NCBI GenBank assembly: GCA_021399445.1
Contig: JAJTUQ010000004.1
Coordinates: 6,634,001 to 6,698,000, forward strand
From: Xylogone sp. PMI_703
Lineage: Eukaryota; Ascomycota; Leotiomycetes
Direction of reading: 5' to 3'
Length of the DNA: 64,000 nt
Positions 12,377 through 23,995 of this stretch are shown in pieces. A program made the translations under genes and the position numbers. The notes beneath the pieces were generated by a model. The model had not been told where the DNA came from. It made no database searches and saw nothing but the letters and a program-made list of their open reading frames with translations. Positions within the stretch are counted from its first letter, which is position 1; every line of letters starts with the position of its first letter.

Positions 12377-13608
12377 GCTGACTGTGGCCTCGACGATCGG
12401 TATAAATGAGCGGAGGGTGTACTTGACGCCTGTGTCTGAAAAGAATCGAGAATCGAGATAAGTAATCGTAGATTTCTTAGTACCTTGAGCACTGCTGAAG
12501 TAGGATAGATGTCGGGAAGGAGCTTCAAGACAAAAAAAGGAGCCCCGCAAACCGTTGACGCCTAACTCCTACAGCCTACTTCGCAATGAGGACGAATAAC
12601 CCTCCATCTGGTCCTGGCAAGTACTCACAGTCCTACTGGCTACGCTCATTCTCCGGCCATGATGCAGTTGGCCAGAGAGAGCAGGTGGTGCTCCCCGCCT
12701 CTCCCCAATAATCGTCCCTGTATTGCAACACGACGTGTCAGCATGGGAACAGGTGTCGGAAACTGACACTCCGATCACAGTTTGAAGCAAAGAATTGGTT
12801 GAGTTGTCTATACTACTATGCAACTACAGTACCATTTATAGTAATTAGTACACTAGTGGACCAAGAAATAACCCCGCAACGTAGGCTTTTGGAGAGATTT
12901 TGCATAATTTTCCATATTATAGCCATTTTAGGAATGGTACTGATATCCACTCATATGCATACTGGGCCCATATTGCTCCGACAGTAGTTTTACAGTGCTG
13001 CCCCACCCTTAGTGAGCCGGTGAGGTATCCCACAACAGATCTTTCTACTGTATTTAACGTCACAATCATTCCGCAGGCTGCCGTTAACACAATTTCTCTA
13101 TACCGATAAACCACCTCACTAGCGTAGCTACCTCAATTATCACACATAACACTTACACATAAGATTCGATGGCTAATAGTTGCCACTACAGTGTAATGCC
13201 GGTATATAGTGGCAGCTGTATATTTGTGACAGCATCGTGGGAGATTCAAGGCGGTTGCTATAAAATAGATTTAAACTGCAACTCTGTGCGCGGAGAGTAA
13301 CTATCATTCACTGATTACATTGATAACATTGAGTTGAATATAGAGCTGTGATCTATCAAACATTTCACAAACACATGCAATATGGATCCAGGCTCCTTTG
13401 GTAATGCTTCAACCGGTCGGCACGCGCACAGAACTGCATTCATATCGTACTACGTAAACTACATAAACGATCCTGTAAATATCCAATCTAACCTCTGAGC
13501 TAGTTTATAACATAAATACCACTAAAACCACGCTATACAATACATTCCAAGGTATACCCAAATCAAATATACACGCATACCCAATGCCTTATTCTGAAAA
13601 CATTCCAA
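12377..13608. other. Intergenic, nothing recognised
   Basis: The first part is the promoter side of the large minus-strand gene; the last part follows the GH64 stop. No frame has recognisable protein similarity. 12830-13200 is AT-rich and unassigned. Confidence 0.4.
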
Positions 13609-15285
13609 TTAATCAGCTTTACGACCTGGTCGCAACTTCCGCAACACCTGCTTTGGCCGGCGTAGCAGCGCCGTCTGAGAGTTTCTAACCGTAGTCAAAG
13701 CCCGGCTCAGCGTTCCAGGAGAAGAAAAGGTGAACCAGTGAATGTTAACAAAGTCCGCCGGCTGGCCGCTGCTAAAGACCAGATAGACCGTATGCTTTCC
13801 CGTAATAGTGCTGATGTTGGCGGAAACTGTTTTCCAAGTCTGCCAGCCCCCAGTACTGGCGATGGCAAAGCTCCCCACGGGCTTCGCAGTTGGACTATCA
13901 AGCGCAACCTGCACCAGGCCGCTGATTCCACTTGCTGCGCCGGAAGCAACTCGAGCAGTGAACTGTTTTGCGCCGCTGCTGCCAAAATCAACATTGGCAT
14001 AGCCAAGCCAGCAACCATTGTGGATCCAGCCCACGTCGGAGCCACCACCAGTGTCGGTTGTGGTCTCTGTCTGGGTTCCATTATTGGAAGTGTGCGATGC
14101 CGCTTGTATTTGTGAGAATGCACTGATTCCGCCGACTGTGTTGTTGTTCCCGCCGGTTCCACCAGTCCCGCTGGATGAGGATGAACCGCCAACGTAAACC
14201 GTGAACTGAGCGGGATTGGGATCATATACCGTTCCAGCCTGGTCCACACCGCCATCAGGGACGACGTCGTCAAAGGGGAAAGCATAGCCTCTACCGTCGG
14301 CGCTGACTGCATGTATTATGCGCGAATAGTGGTTCGTGACTGGATTCTTATAGTATTCCGTTGGGCTTCCACTGGGCTGGACCGAGCTGGTCAGGAGCGT
14401 GGAACGGTTGAATCCAGCAGCTAGTCGGGGCGTAATCGCAGCAAGCGCTGGAGGAGTGAAGACAAACGGGCCAGTGCTGTTACTAAAGATGTCTCCAGTA
14501 CTAGGCTTAGCATAGCTACCTGCTCCCTCGAAGACCAACAAACCGCCCTGAACACGAGCACTGACCGTGCCGAATTGGGCTTGAGTGTTGACAGCGAATG
14601 ATCTAGTGCTGTACTGAGACCAGACTTGGTTGACATAATTATCGTAATACCCCGAGAACAAGGAGGGGTTCATTACGATACCCATGTTTGGGCTCAAGGC
14701 CCGCAGGTTCTGTCCGCCAGACGTGACAATAAGCTTATCCCAGCCGGCACCGTCTGCCGCGTGCTGTGCCGAAAGCTGGGCACAGACTTTGTCGAGCCCG
14801 CCGGCCAGTATACCAGAGACATGCTGTGTTGAGCCTGATGTATTGGTGAGAGACAAGGAGATGGGAATGGATAGGAAGTCGACGTAAGTGATGTTGGCAA
14901 AGAGCTGAGCACTGTTGTAGGTGAATTCACAGAAGTCCCAACGAATCTGAATGTTTGGATCCGAGGCGTTGCTGACCGAAGGTTCCACCAATGCAGGTCC
15001 AGGGCTCAGCAGGAAGACGAGTGGTTTGTCAATCGAAACCCAGATCCTTCCACCCGCGATATGCGGGATCGTAACCTGGACGGTGTTACCAGGTGCTCCC
15101 AGTGGGATGGCGCAGTTCGCACCCAGCTGGGAGAGTGCAGAGGCCGGTGACGCAGGATAGTATGGGGTACGACCGTCGGCTTGAAGCAGAAACAGGGCAT
15201 TGTTGTTGTCGATGGCCTGGCCGGTAATGTAGGCATACACGGTGCTGGAAGTCGTGGTGTTTTGGAGTTTGATATTCAACGACAT
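13609..15285 (-). CDS. GH64 beta-1,3-glucanase with C-terminal CBM6
   Basis: Single exon, 558 aa. Residues about 1-380 form a GH64 (thaumatin-like fold) laminaripentaose-producing type beta-1,3-glucanase: IPHIAGGRIWVSID, IQIRWDFCEFTYN and the C-terminal GRGYAFPFDDVVPDGG are characteristic. A Ser/Gly/Asn linker (about 380-400) joins a CBM6 domain: IQAASH, WLGYANVDFGSSG, FTARVAS, GGWQTWKTV and GKHTVYLVFSS. No signal peptide is visible; the protein begins MSLNIKLQNTTTSS. It may therefore leave the cell by another route, act inside on walls or spores, or have a missed upstream exon. It would cleave beta-1,3-glucan in the fungus's own or another wall. The cutinase gene 1.7 kb to the right is in the same orientation, but nothing shows co-regulation. 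Confidence 0.92.
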   Translation of the reverse strand: MSLNIKLQNTTTSSTVYAYITGQAIDNNNALFLLQADGRTPYYPASPASALSQLGANCAIPLGAPGNTVQVTIPHIAGGRIWVSIDKPLVFLLSPGPALVEPSVSNASDPNIQIRWDFCEFTYNSAQLFANITYVDFLSIPISLSLTNTSGSTQHVSGILAGGLDKVCAQLSAQHAADGAGWDKLIVTSGGQNLRALSPNMGIVMNPSLFSGYYDNYVNQVWSQYSTRSFAVNTQAQFGTVSARVQGGLLVFEGAGSYAKPSTGDIFSNSTGPFVFTPPALAAITPRLAAGFNRSTLLTSSVQPSGSPTEYYKNPVTNHYSRIIHAVSADGRGYAFPFDDVVPDGGVDQAGTVYDPNPAQFTVYVGGSSSSSGTGGTGGNNNTVGGISAFSQIQAASHTSNNGTQTETTTDTGGGSDVGWIHNGCWLGYANVDFGSSGAKQFTARVASGAASGISGLVQVALDSPTAKPVGSFAIASTGGWQTWKTVSANISTITGKHTVYLVFSSGQPADFVNIHWFTFSSPGTLSRALTTVRNSQTALLRRPKQVLRKLRPGRKAD

Positions 15286-16962
15286 ACTTGCGCGTTTTGA
15301 GATTACGTGTCACTTGCAGAAGATTTCAGGTCTTCGACATTCTTAAGGGGTTTATCTCGGCTGAACAGTTGTTCTTGATTTGTTGCTTTTGATGTTTCAA
15401 AGCAAAAACAAAACAAATAGCACTTCTATTAATTATGCATCTCCTAGGCGATTCAGCTATGACTTATATGCGCCTTGTCCTGCTTGTTTTGCTCCCAGCC
15501 TTATCATCCGAATCTCTTTGATTCCTTAACTTGTACTACACACTCCTCAGTCCGATGGCAAGATCGGATGATGAGGATTATAGTCTTGTGAACTCCATGC
15601 TCGGAGGTTGGCTGCACCACGTGGACCATACCCCAGGGCGGGGTCGGTAACAGGGGTTTTTATTGCGTAGGAATGCGACATCCACCAGCCACACATCTAC
15701 AAGAGCGCGAATATGAGGGTGTGCATTATTTCCAGAAGAAAGTATGCATCAGAGTAAGCTTGACAACGAGAGACCGTCTATGAATCAGATGCCTTTCGTT
15801 CGAGCTGTTGACATAAAAGTATGTTTAGGAGCGTCTGTCACTGGTTTCACATTGATACAGCTGACCAGCTTTCGAACTTTTTGATACGGTTTCAGTACTT
15901 TGATCTACAGTCCAAATGTCTGTCTCGATTCCTATAGCCAAAACAGGCTTCTGGAAGGCCTTCGTTGGAGCTCTGCCACTATAGGGCGAGAAAAGTGCAA
16001 ATTCAAGTTTCGTTCAAAGCGTGCCCCGTGTCCACTAAGCATCAGCTTGGCTCTGAGCATCTTTTGACAGCCCTGTCATCATGCAGCTAAAGATGCAAGT
16101 AATGTCTATCCTCGAGTCCATACCGGGGAAGCGCACGCAGAAATCTTGCCTACGGGTACCATGGATACCGATGCTTTGGGACTCAGCCTGACCAGGTTAA
16201 ATGCTATGACTGAGCGACGGAGCCCCAGGCCTTTATGTCAGGGCCACATAGCCTTTTAGTACAAAAGAATAAAAGTGAGACATCTCGCATGTAAGGCTGG
16301 TTCAGATCATGAAATTTTCGATAGATATCACGGGTACTCCTCGGATCCTGGCATTTTGACAACACAGGTAGAATTATTGTCGCTGTGTTTGTCAAAACGA
16401 CATATCGGTAAAAGTACTTGTAAATTATGAGTGTTGTAGTACAAAAATTTAGTATATCCATTCGGTACTCTGTTTCTGTTTCACAAGCCAATCCACGCTA
16501 TTATCTTTACCAACGTACCTATTACCTATTAGCCCAAAGCTTAGGAAGGGCTTCTTAGACTTTTATATTACAGAAGCAAGATAAAATTCCCACCCGATAA
16601 AAGTAAGAGAACGAGATTATCCACGAGTTAGTATTTGCATGTTGTTGGAGTTCTCTGGACGGGTAAAGTATCTGTAAATGAAAGTATAATTAATAGTATA
16701 CCTATTCTCTACAATACCATTTTTACGTCGGTACGGCCGAGATTATATGGATAGAGTACTTCTACCGCTTATGTTCAAGTTTAAGATACCGGCTGGGCGT
16801 GGTTAAGCGGTAAGGAGTGGTAAAGCTGAAAACATTGTAGAAAGGGAAAAGAAGACAAACAATAAACCAGGAAACTCTAATTACGAGTTCACAGTACTTA
16901 CTATAAAGACGACCCAAAGACTTCAATATTACTCTTTTTCAGCTTAACAATTTATATTCTTT
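15286..16962. other. Intergenic, nothing recognised
   Basis: Upstream of the GH64 gene and downstream of the cutinase. The open frame at 16204-16491 shows no recognisable domain. Probably promoter and terminator sequence only. Confidence 0.4.
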
Positions 16963-17755
16963 CTATGTACTATGGCTAACAATAAATTGAACAGCTGAGC
17001 TACCCCAGGTAGGAATCTCCTGACTATGAGCTGATGTATCCGTGCCAGAAGCACAGTAGACGTCGCCGACGTCGCAGTAGCTTCGAAGCTTCGAAGCGTA
17101 GGTATTCAAGAGAGCAAGACTGGCGCCACCTTCCGAGCGGGCGAAGATCTGATCATAGCAGTCAGTACAAGTAGTCAGAGTATAACTAAAAGGGGAGCGC
17201 TTACGCCATCGGAGGAGGTATCTGTGCCAGCGTCGAAGGATTGTCCGTGAGTGAAACTTGGGTCACCGAAGACGGTGATGGCGGAGACTAGGTTATTATT
17301 AGGAATCCACTGCGTCTAACTCTAGTGCTTGCAAGGTACTTACTGCGCTGAACGTAGCTGGGGGCAATTGGAGTGGGCTTATCCACGCCTCCTGCAAGTG
17401 CATCGGTGATGACATTTCCTCCCTGGCTGAAGCCTACTAGGACAATCTTGCCAGAGCAGGAGTTCACGTAGTTCTCGATCAGGCTAATCAGGGCATTGAT
17501 ACCATCTGTAACAGAATCGGGATACAGAGGATCAAGCCACGACGCCGGGTAGTCCAGAGCAATGCTTCCAGAGCCCGGGATAGCAGCCACAACAGAGGTG
17601 ACTACGGAAGCTGTGCTCCCAAACCCAGGGTCCTCTTCTGTGCCACGGACACCAATGACATAGACACCGCTGTAGCAGGTCTGGCGGGTTTCCAGTGCAA
17701 CTGGTGCTGCTGACCCAAGGGCCGCGAGAGAAAGGAGGAGTGCAGAGAAAAGCAT
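16963..17755 (-). CDS. Secreted cutinase / CE5 esterase
   Basis: Serine esterase of the cutinase family, which hydrolyses cutin esters or acetyl groups on xylan outside the cell. Exons 17755-17344, 17287-17205 and 17148-16963 give 226 aa. Residues 1-16 are a signal peptide (MLFSALLLSLAALGSA) followed by a propeptide ending LETRQ. The catalytic Ser is in GFSQGG; the spliced C-terminal exon supplies the Asp in the Cys-bounded CDVGDVYC and the His in TSAHSQ, completing the triad. Cys pairs bracket the active site as in the family. Both introns have GTAAGT/GTAAGC donors. A TATA-like site lies about 110 bp upstream. Acetylxylan esterase is the main alternative activity in this family. Confidence 0.92.
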
Positions 17756-17864
17756 TGTGCAAGACCAATTGACTTAGGACAGCAAGGACAGTGAGGACAG
17801 ATCTAGAGTAGTACTACCCGGCAGAACTCTTGAATGAGCAGTGCGGACTGCCTCGGACGGCCAT

Positions 17865-17871
17865 TATATAC
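17865..17871 (-). promoter_or_regulatory. TATA-like box of the cutinase gene
   Basis: TATATAA on the minus strand, about 110 bases before the cutinase start codon, a usual distance for a fungal core promoter. Assigned by sequence and position only. Confidence 0.45.
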
Positions 17872-18580
17872 TTTTTTTTCCTGGAGGGAGATTTAGAAAT
17901 GCCGGTCTTGAAAGAGGGGGAATTGATTAATTAATTCGATGGACGCACATCTACCTTCCATACCCAGTCAAGCTTCGGTGCTGTTCATGCTGCATCTTGC
18001 ATCCTACATCTGCATCTGCCATCCTTCGTTGTGAGCGGTCCTGTTCTACACCACCCACTGCAGCCATGTGGACGGAGTTGCACGGAGTCGTGGGGAGAGG
18101 GCTGTCTGTTATTGGCAAACCCGGAGGCATCCGTCTACGGCGGTTAGAGGTAGCTGCAGCAGTGTCGTGCTTTTTCTATGGCGACAGGGCGATGCAGCAG
18201 AGGGAAGTCTCGGGCCTTAATATGTTTCTGGAAATGTTCTTAAGCTAACAGCCGGACGATGTAGCCCATTCGGGGGATTCACAGCGGGACACCCCCAGGG
18301 CACGAGGCCTTGTCGCCGATTGCCGCAGGGAACTCATCACAAGTCACCACCAATCACCACCACGGTCATCGATCACCGTAGCACGCGCTCCGGTCCGCTG
18401 CAAAAGATCGACAAGTTGATGTCTTGGTTCGGATGTAGTGGGCGCCAAGCTCATGATTTAGAGTCTTCGAAGAAGGAGCTAGGAAGGTCGACTTCTTTTT
18501 GCGATGCCATGTTCCAGTACACGTGTGCTGCGTAATCAATCGTTTACCGTATCCATGGGGTTCTCCGAACACGAGTACTA
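17872..18580. other. Intergenic before the transposon, nothing recognised
   Basis: Cutinase promoter region followed by unassigned sequence up to the TA at 18579-18580 that flanks the mariner element. Short open frames on both strands show no recognisable similarity. Confidence 0.4.
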
Positions 18581-18681
18581 CTGTCATATCCTAAATATGC
18601 CTGTTTTTCGCCAAATTTGGCCCCGTGCACCGCGTTTTGGTGCGCGTACCATAGAAACGCGATGAGTTAGGATAGAATCAA
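18581..18681 (+). repeat. Left terminal inverted repeat
   Basis: Begins CTGTCATATCCTAAATATGC and matches the right end over about 101 bp with one visible mismatch (C here, T in the right copy, at base 49). It includes an internal near-palindrome around GGTGCGCGTACC. Confidence 0.92.
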
Positions 18682-18788
18682 CTAATTATCGGCCATAACT
18701 CCACCAATTCTGTCTTAATCGTTATTTTTATAAGCTAGAATGATTCCTTAATACAAATATTATCTTCTTTGACGCGTATTTCACGAAT

Positions 18789-19805
18789 ATGGGTCGCAAA
18801 CTCCCCAAACACACGGTCGAAGCAATCGAATTTGCTCTCCTGAATTCCGACGATAGCAAAGAAGCAATTGCCACCGATTTCAACGTTTCTTACGAGACTG
18901 TACGATATATTGCTCGAAGGATACGAGTCAACAAGATAGCAGGATTGGATACAAGGAAAAGTAATGGTCGTCCCTCAGTTATAACACCAGAAATCGAACA
19001 AGCGGTGACCGATTGGTTGATAGTACGAAGTGATCTGTTTCAAGATAAAGTGGCAGACTATGTATATGAAGATTTTGGTGTCAAACTGTCACAATCCATA
19101 GTTTCTAGAATACTAAAGAAGCTGAATATTAGCCACAAACGCCTTGAATATATAGCTGCTCAGCGAAGTCAGTCTCTTGTTGATGATTGGCTCATCGAAT
19201 CGAATAACTGGACGGCTAGCCAACTTGTATTTTTAGACGAATCTGCAAGCAATGAACGCAATGGAAAGCGGAAATACGGTTGGGCACCTGTAGGAAAGTC
19301 AGCGAAAGCCAGAAGGTGGCTGAAATCGTCAGAGAAGTGGTCAGTCTTGTTAGCATATACTTTGGAAGGTTATATCACTGTAGTCTCCTTTCAAGGGAGT
19401 ATTACTGCAGAGATGTTTGAAGAATGGGTTGCTACAGACGTATTACTGTCATATAATCCTTACTCATTCGATCGATTAATATTAATACTCGATAATTGTT
19501 CAATTCACTGAAAACAATAGCTTAAAGCGCTATATGAAGAAAAAGGAATATTACTTAAGTTCCTTCCACCATATTGCCCTTTCCTTAACCTAATAAAAGA
19601 AAGTTTTCATGATTTAAAGGCTTAGATTCGTCGTAATTACAGTTCTCACATTCGTGTTAGTTATTCTTTCAAGGAATTCTTACATATCAGTGTTAAAACG
19701 GTCGGAAAGCGTGGCTCTCCTAGAGCCGTAAAGAACGTACATGGCCACTTCCGGCATGCAGGTTATAAAGGAGCTGAATATGAAGATGATAATGATGAAG
19801 AATAA
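18789..19805 (+). pseudogene. Tc1/mariner transposase, stop codons and lost catalytic Glu
   Basis: DDE transposase read as one frame. 240 aa are open from ATG 18789: an N-terminal helix-turn-helix (EAIATDFNVSYETVRYIARR), a second (ITPEIEQAVTDWL..SIVSRILKKL), the first catalytic Asp in FLDES and the second in LDNCSIH. After IH the frame has TGA, TAG and later TAG, but homology continues: LKALYEEKG, FLPPYCPFLN, ESFHDLK, to GYKGAEYEDD near 19795. By comparison with relatives from memory, the stops replace Arg (CGA), Gln (CAG) and Trp (TGG), and NPIEES reads NLIKES. This loses the third catalytic Glu of the DD34E triad through G-to-A. All are transitions of the RIP type. Confidence 0.9.
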
Positions 19806-19839
19806 GAGGAAAGAATCTAGATTTAATAACTTCTTGAAT

Positions 19840-21533
19840 ATCTATGTAATTATAATTATCTAATTCTGTGGAAACAAGTTTAGAGAGTTGTTAGAAAGAT
19901 TACTTGAAGGACTCGTCTGAATACCTTCAATTCTAGCTTCTTCTTTGTATTTTCCTTTCCATTGATCAATATAAGGTTTCAGATCTTTAATCATTCCCTA
20001 AGGCAAAGAGAAAAATTATATCTGAGCATCATTGAGATTGTTCAGTCAAATAAGAGTAATACTCTGTTCTTTCATGATCTCAAACATTAATCAAAACTTC
20101 TCATCTTTCTAAAACTTAGGTATATTCGTGTATATGTATTCTTCGAAAGATTTAATCTAATCCTCATTACTTATGGTCTGTTGAAGAGGGCTTAATGGGT
20201 AAATAAAGCCTCTAGTTGATAATTACGTTTGAGGTATATTCTCCGGTTGATTAATAGGTCGAATCAGCAAGGTAAGGTCTACGAAAGCCAGAGGTTGATA
20301 CATATACTGAAAGTTTGGTAAAATATATAGTATGCCATGGCTTAAATAATTTCCCATATTGAAAATGATCAGATTCGATGGTAATGGTATTACTTTAACT
20401 TTCGGAAGCTTTGGCTTCTTCTTTTTAAGCTAACTTTGTTGTTAATATTGCTTCTTAATCATTTTCATGACTCTCCTTGATGACTTGTTGACTGTAGTAA
20501 TCTCTTTGCTTATATCAATTGCTCATTCCTTTGCACAATCAACATCAACCAGTATATGTATAACCTCCCCATCTATGTTAACTACGTCCCAACATACTCT
20601 TTTTTCGTAATGATAACAAAATCGTTCAGAACACCGATGAGCACTCATTATAGTATATATTTCAGCACGTTCTGGGTTATCATCAAGTCGTTCTACCAAA
20701 TCGAAATTCTGTCGGTCAGACACTGTTCGAGGTTTCTTGGAAATGGGGGCTTGAGATTGAGTAGTATTCGTTGTATTCGTATTACCTAGGTATATTCGTT
20801 TAAGAACTGGTTTATCTTTTTCTGGAGGAGGAAAAAAAAGTTAAGGAATTGTTGTATCGTCAGGGTCGAAACTGATAGTATATTGAATCTCTATTCGTAA
20901 GTTATCTCCCTTCTTAACAGGCTTATTAAATAATAAATCTTCCACTTCTTTCCATTCTTCCATATCTGTAATATCATATCTAGAAGGTTTCCGTTCATTA
21001 CCATGCTCACACTTTACTCGTTTTCTGCCTCTAATAGCCCCTTGTATATCTTTTTGTTGTATATGTTATTGAACGATCTCATACGACTTCTGCTTGATCT
21101 GCTCATAATCAAGGTGATTAAGCTTATTCAGATCGACAAGGTATCCTTTCGAAGACAATTCAATTCCTTCAAAGAAGATCTTTAGCCTGAACTCGAGATT
21201 ATGTGGCTTTTTGGGCGTGGGGGATGGTGATGGACTTGAAGGTATACTGGCCGGGCGTGGTGAAGATGGGAGAGGGGCCCTTGTCGATGGGTTTGCAGTC
21301 TTTACTGTAGTCTCTACTACAGATTCTGGAGAAGCTGAAGGTTCTGAGGATTGAACAACTATCGAAGAGCCAATATCTACCGGAGCAGGAGTTCGGAGCC
21401 ATATTCGAATCTTTTGCTGTAGAACAGGAGGTGGTGGAGCTAGAGTAGGGGGTTTGCGAGGCTTCCTGAGCGCTCTCGTAGAAGTAGAAGTGGCCTTTTT
21501 AGGTGGCATGATAGCTTTCAATATAAAGCACAA
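19840..21533 (-). pseudogene. Second, antisense gene in the mariner element, unknown product
   Basis: An open frame starts at ATG 21533 (or 21510, MPPKKATSTST) and stays in one frame for about 1.2 kb or more if a few stops are ignored. The N-terminus is Pro/Ser/Thr-rich and basic (MPPKKATSTSTRALRKPRKP, then SPSPSPTPKKP). Later segments read KRVKCEHGNERKPSRYDITD, EEWKEVEDLLFNKPVKKGDN and CWDVVNIDGEVIHILVDVDC. In-frame stops are TAA (after EIVQ), TAA, TGA, TAA and TAG. Several could come from CAA, CAG or CGA by C-to-T. I do not recognise the family; it resembles no transposase I know. It may be an accessory DNA-binding protein of the element or a captured host gene. The 3' limit is approximate. 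Confidence 0.65.
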
Positions 21534-21581
21534 GAATCACGTAAAAAAGGCCAAAAATATGGAATTATAAGTGTTGTTTAA

Positions 21582-21682
21582 TTGATTCTATCCTAACTCA
21601 TCGCGTTTCTATGGTACGCGCACCAAAACGCGGTACACGGGGCCAAATTTGGCGAAAAACAGGCATATTTAGGATATGACAG
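21582..21682 (-). repeat. Right terminal inverted repeat
   Basis: Reverse complement of the left repeat with one mismatch, ending GGATATGACAG and followed by TA. Confidence 0.92.
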
Positions 21683-21684
21683 TA

Positions 21685-22167
21685 TATACCTTTATGCCGG
21701 ACATAACTAAAAATATTCCACGAAACAGTCATCATATTACGGTCAGATGGTAGCTTTTTTAACCACCCGGGAGTACATTGACAAGTTGAGCACGGAATGC
21801 GGAGAATTAAATCCAGGCGACTGCGAGCACTTGTATTAAATTGAAGTGATCTAGCACATTTGTATATATATACAAGCAAATGTAAAGCTGGAGCTTGATT
21901 GTAAGGTTCGCTCTCTCATCGTATTTGCATTTTAGATAATATGACATCGTACAGAGGATGCCAGGATTACAAGAAAAGTTCGGCTTCAAAACACTTGAGA
22001 TACTGCCGTTGCTAGAATATCTCCAGGTATGCCAGCCCTTTCAAGTCTAATCTACCTCTAAGCATTCAAGTTAAGTGGCGAGGTACAGGAAAATGAGTTT
22101 AGCTCGGGAAGCTTGAATGCTTCAATCATACCTATAGATAAAACGTTAGCTAATCTGGTTATATATC
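21685..22167. other. Intergenic, nothing recognised
   Basis: Between the mariner right end and the stop of the amino-acid transporter; probably the transporter's 3' region. AT-rich, no coding similarity. Confidence 0.4.
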
Positions 22168-23995
22168 TCAGCCATCAGAATAGGACGTACCCTCAATAGC
22201 AGCGTACATTCCCAAGCCACACATGGAGAGCGACGCAAGGAAGTATATTACATGCCACACATTAAGGGCGACTTGGAAAGGACCACCACTGAAGAAGCCG
22301 CGTATCCACCGTCTAACTGTAGTTTCGTTTCTAATGACTTCACCTGTAGTCGGATCAAAACCCTCGCCCAGTTCACCCCGAATAGCGTTCCTTTGGATGT
22401 CATAACCCAAAGCAAAAAATGGTGGCAGCGTGTACGTCAGATTCAAGAGCATGGACGCGGAGATGACACTAACAAAGCCAAAGTAATCTGGAATGGCAGC
22501 AGCTATAACGAATGCGACAGACCACCAGATAGGAACAAGAGCAGCGTAGAAAATCTTGCCACGTCTAGTAATTAATGGAGGGGCATTGAAGATATCCATG
22601 AGGATATTATTGTAGAGGACCTTGATACCAATGTTACCGTAAAGGCCCGCCGCAATCAGCGCAGCAACCAGGGAAATCATGTTGCCCACGGTCTGCCATG
22701 CGTAGATGCTGACTCCCTGGTAACTTGGATTAAAGCTGTACTGGCCTTGATAGTGGTAGACATAGCATCCATAGATCAGATACACGGCGTAGATGAAAAA
22801 TTGCGCACCCCACATGGCCTTGAGGAAGTCTACGGGTCGCTTCATCTCCGCAAGAAACTCGACGAAGAGCTGAGCACCAGCATATGCTAACACACCTGAG
22901 AGCAAGCCATTGATAGAGCCTACCAAACCTCCAGACGGAAGGTTGTTGTAGTGTATGATTGGCGGGTAGTTACCGTTAGCATCAGGGGTGATGGTTGAGC
23001 GATCTACCGCGCTGCCGGCGGAGCCAAGCGTTGAAATCGCATAGTTGGGCGGCGAGTGTGCCATGACGCCCATGGTGATGAAAATGACCATCAAATTCAG
23101 CCAGACAGCGAGATTGGCGACCCAGCCATAGGACTTGAGTGTCCGGATCTGGGTGAGGAAGAAACCAGCGCAGACAAAGAGGACAGGGCAGACGACGTAG
23201 CAAAGCTTAAATTTGGAGACTTGGGAGATGTTCTCGCCGAATTGGATGGTGACCTGGCCAAGTAAGAGCAACAGTCCCAGGGCCTGCATGATGTTGGTGA
23301 TGTAGCGGGCAGTGGTGCCCCAGGTGCGGAAACCCAGGTCGCCATAGTTGCGGGCAGGGAATTCGTAGCTGTCGATGCCCAAGAAGACGTGCCAGATCAG
23401 GTAGCCTGAATAGCCAGCCATGAAGCCGAAGATGGTGTAGAATGCAATGCCCGGCCCCCAACCCAGCGTACCCATCGCGAAACCCACGCCATAGGGACCC
23501 AAAATGTCGGTGGTAATCAAGTAGAAGCCTTTTCGCCAGCACATCAGTTATACGGTATATATTATAGTCGCCAGCCAATCTTCCATCTCTGGGGACAACA
23601 ACGAAACGAGCAGGGAATAACGACTTACATGCTCCCCACGACGCGGTTCTGAAGGCGCGACTGGCATTTGTCCACTCCTCGTCCGAGATCTCGAGCCGGT
23701 GCTCATGGTTGGCGAAGTCGTCCTCGGTCAGGTGCGTCGTCGGGCCCAACTCGTCGTGGGCCTGCTTCTTGCGCAGGACGACCTCGCGCCAGTTGAGCTT
23801 GGGCGACACGAGCGTCTTCTCCTCCTCGCGCGTGCGCAGCGCATAGTAGTGGTATTCTTCGAAGCGCACATCAGGATCGTGAGGTTTGCGCCATTGTGGC
23901 TTGATGTAGGAGCTCAGGCCGTTGTTTGCGCTGGGAGCCACCACATCGACGGGCGGCGTACTTGGCAGCTCGGCGGGTTTCTGCTTCTCCTCCAT
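22168..23995 (-). CDS. AAAP-family amino-acid transporter (Mtr-like)
   Basis: Membrane permease of the amino acid/auxin permease family, like the neutral amino-acid transporter Mtr of Neurospora. Exons 23995-23629 and 23528-22168 give 575 aa. The first about 120 residues are a hydrophilic cytosolic tail (SPKLNWREVVLRKKQAHDE). The splice joins SWGACFYLITTDILGPYGVG, the start of helix 1 with its GPYGVGFAMGTLGWGPG signature. About 11 helices follow, including LLLLGQVTIQFGENIS and YAGAQLFVEFLAEMKRP, which is typical of this fungal subgroup. The C-terminus ends in a short hydrophilic tail. Substrate and plasma-membrane site are inferred from the family. Confidence 0.92.

Larger units (their letters stand above)
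18581..21682. mobile_element. Tc1/mariner-type DNA transposon, complete ends, decayed
   Basis: A 3,102-bp element bounded by terminal inverted repeats of about 101 bp and flanked on both sides by TA (18579-18580 and 21683-21684), the target duplication of Tc1/mariner elements. It carries a broken transposase on the plus strand and a second broken gene on the minus strand. Typical fungal mariner elements are 1.3-2 kb, so the second gene accounts for the extra length. Stop codons in both genes can be explained by C-to-T or G-to-A changes, as RIP would make. With near-identical ends it could still be moved by a transposase supplied in trans. Confidence 0.92.
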
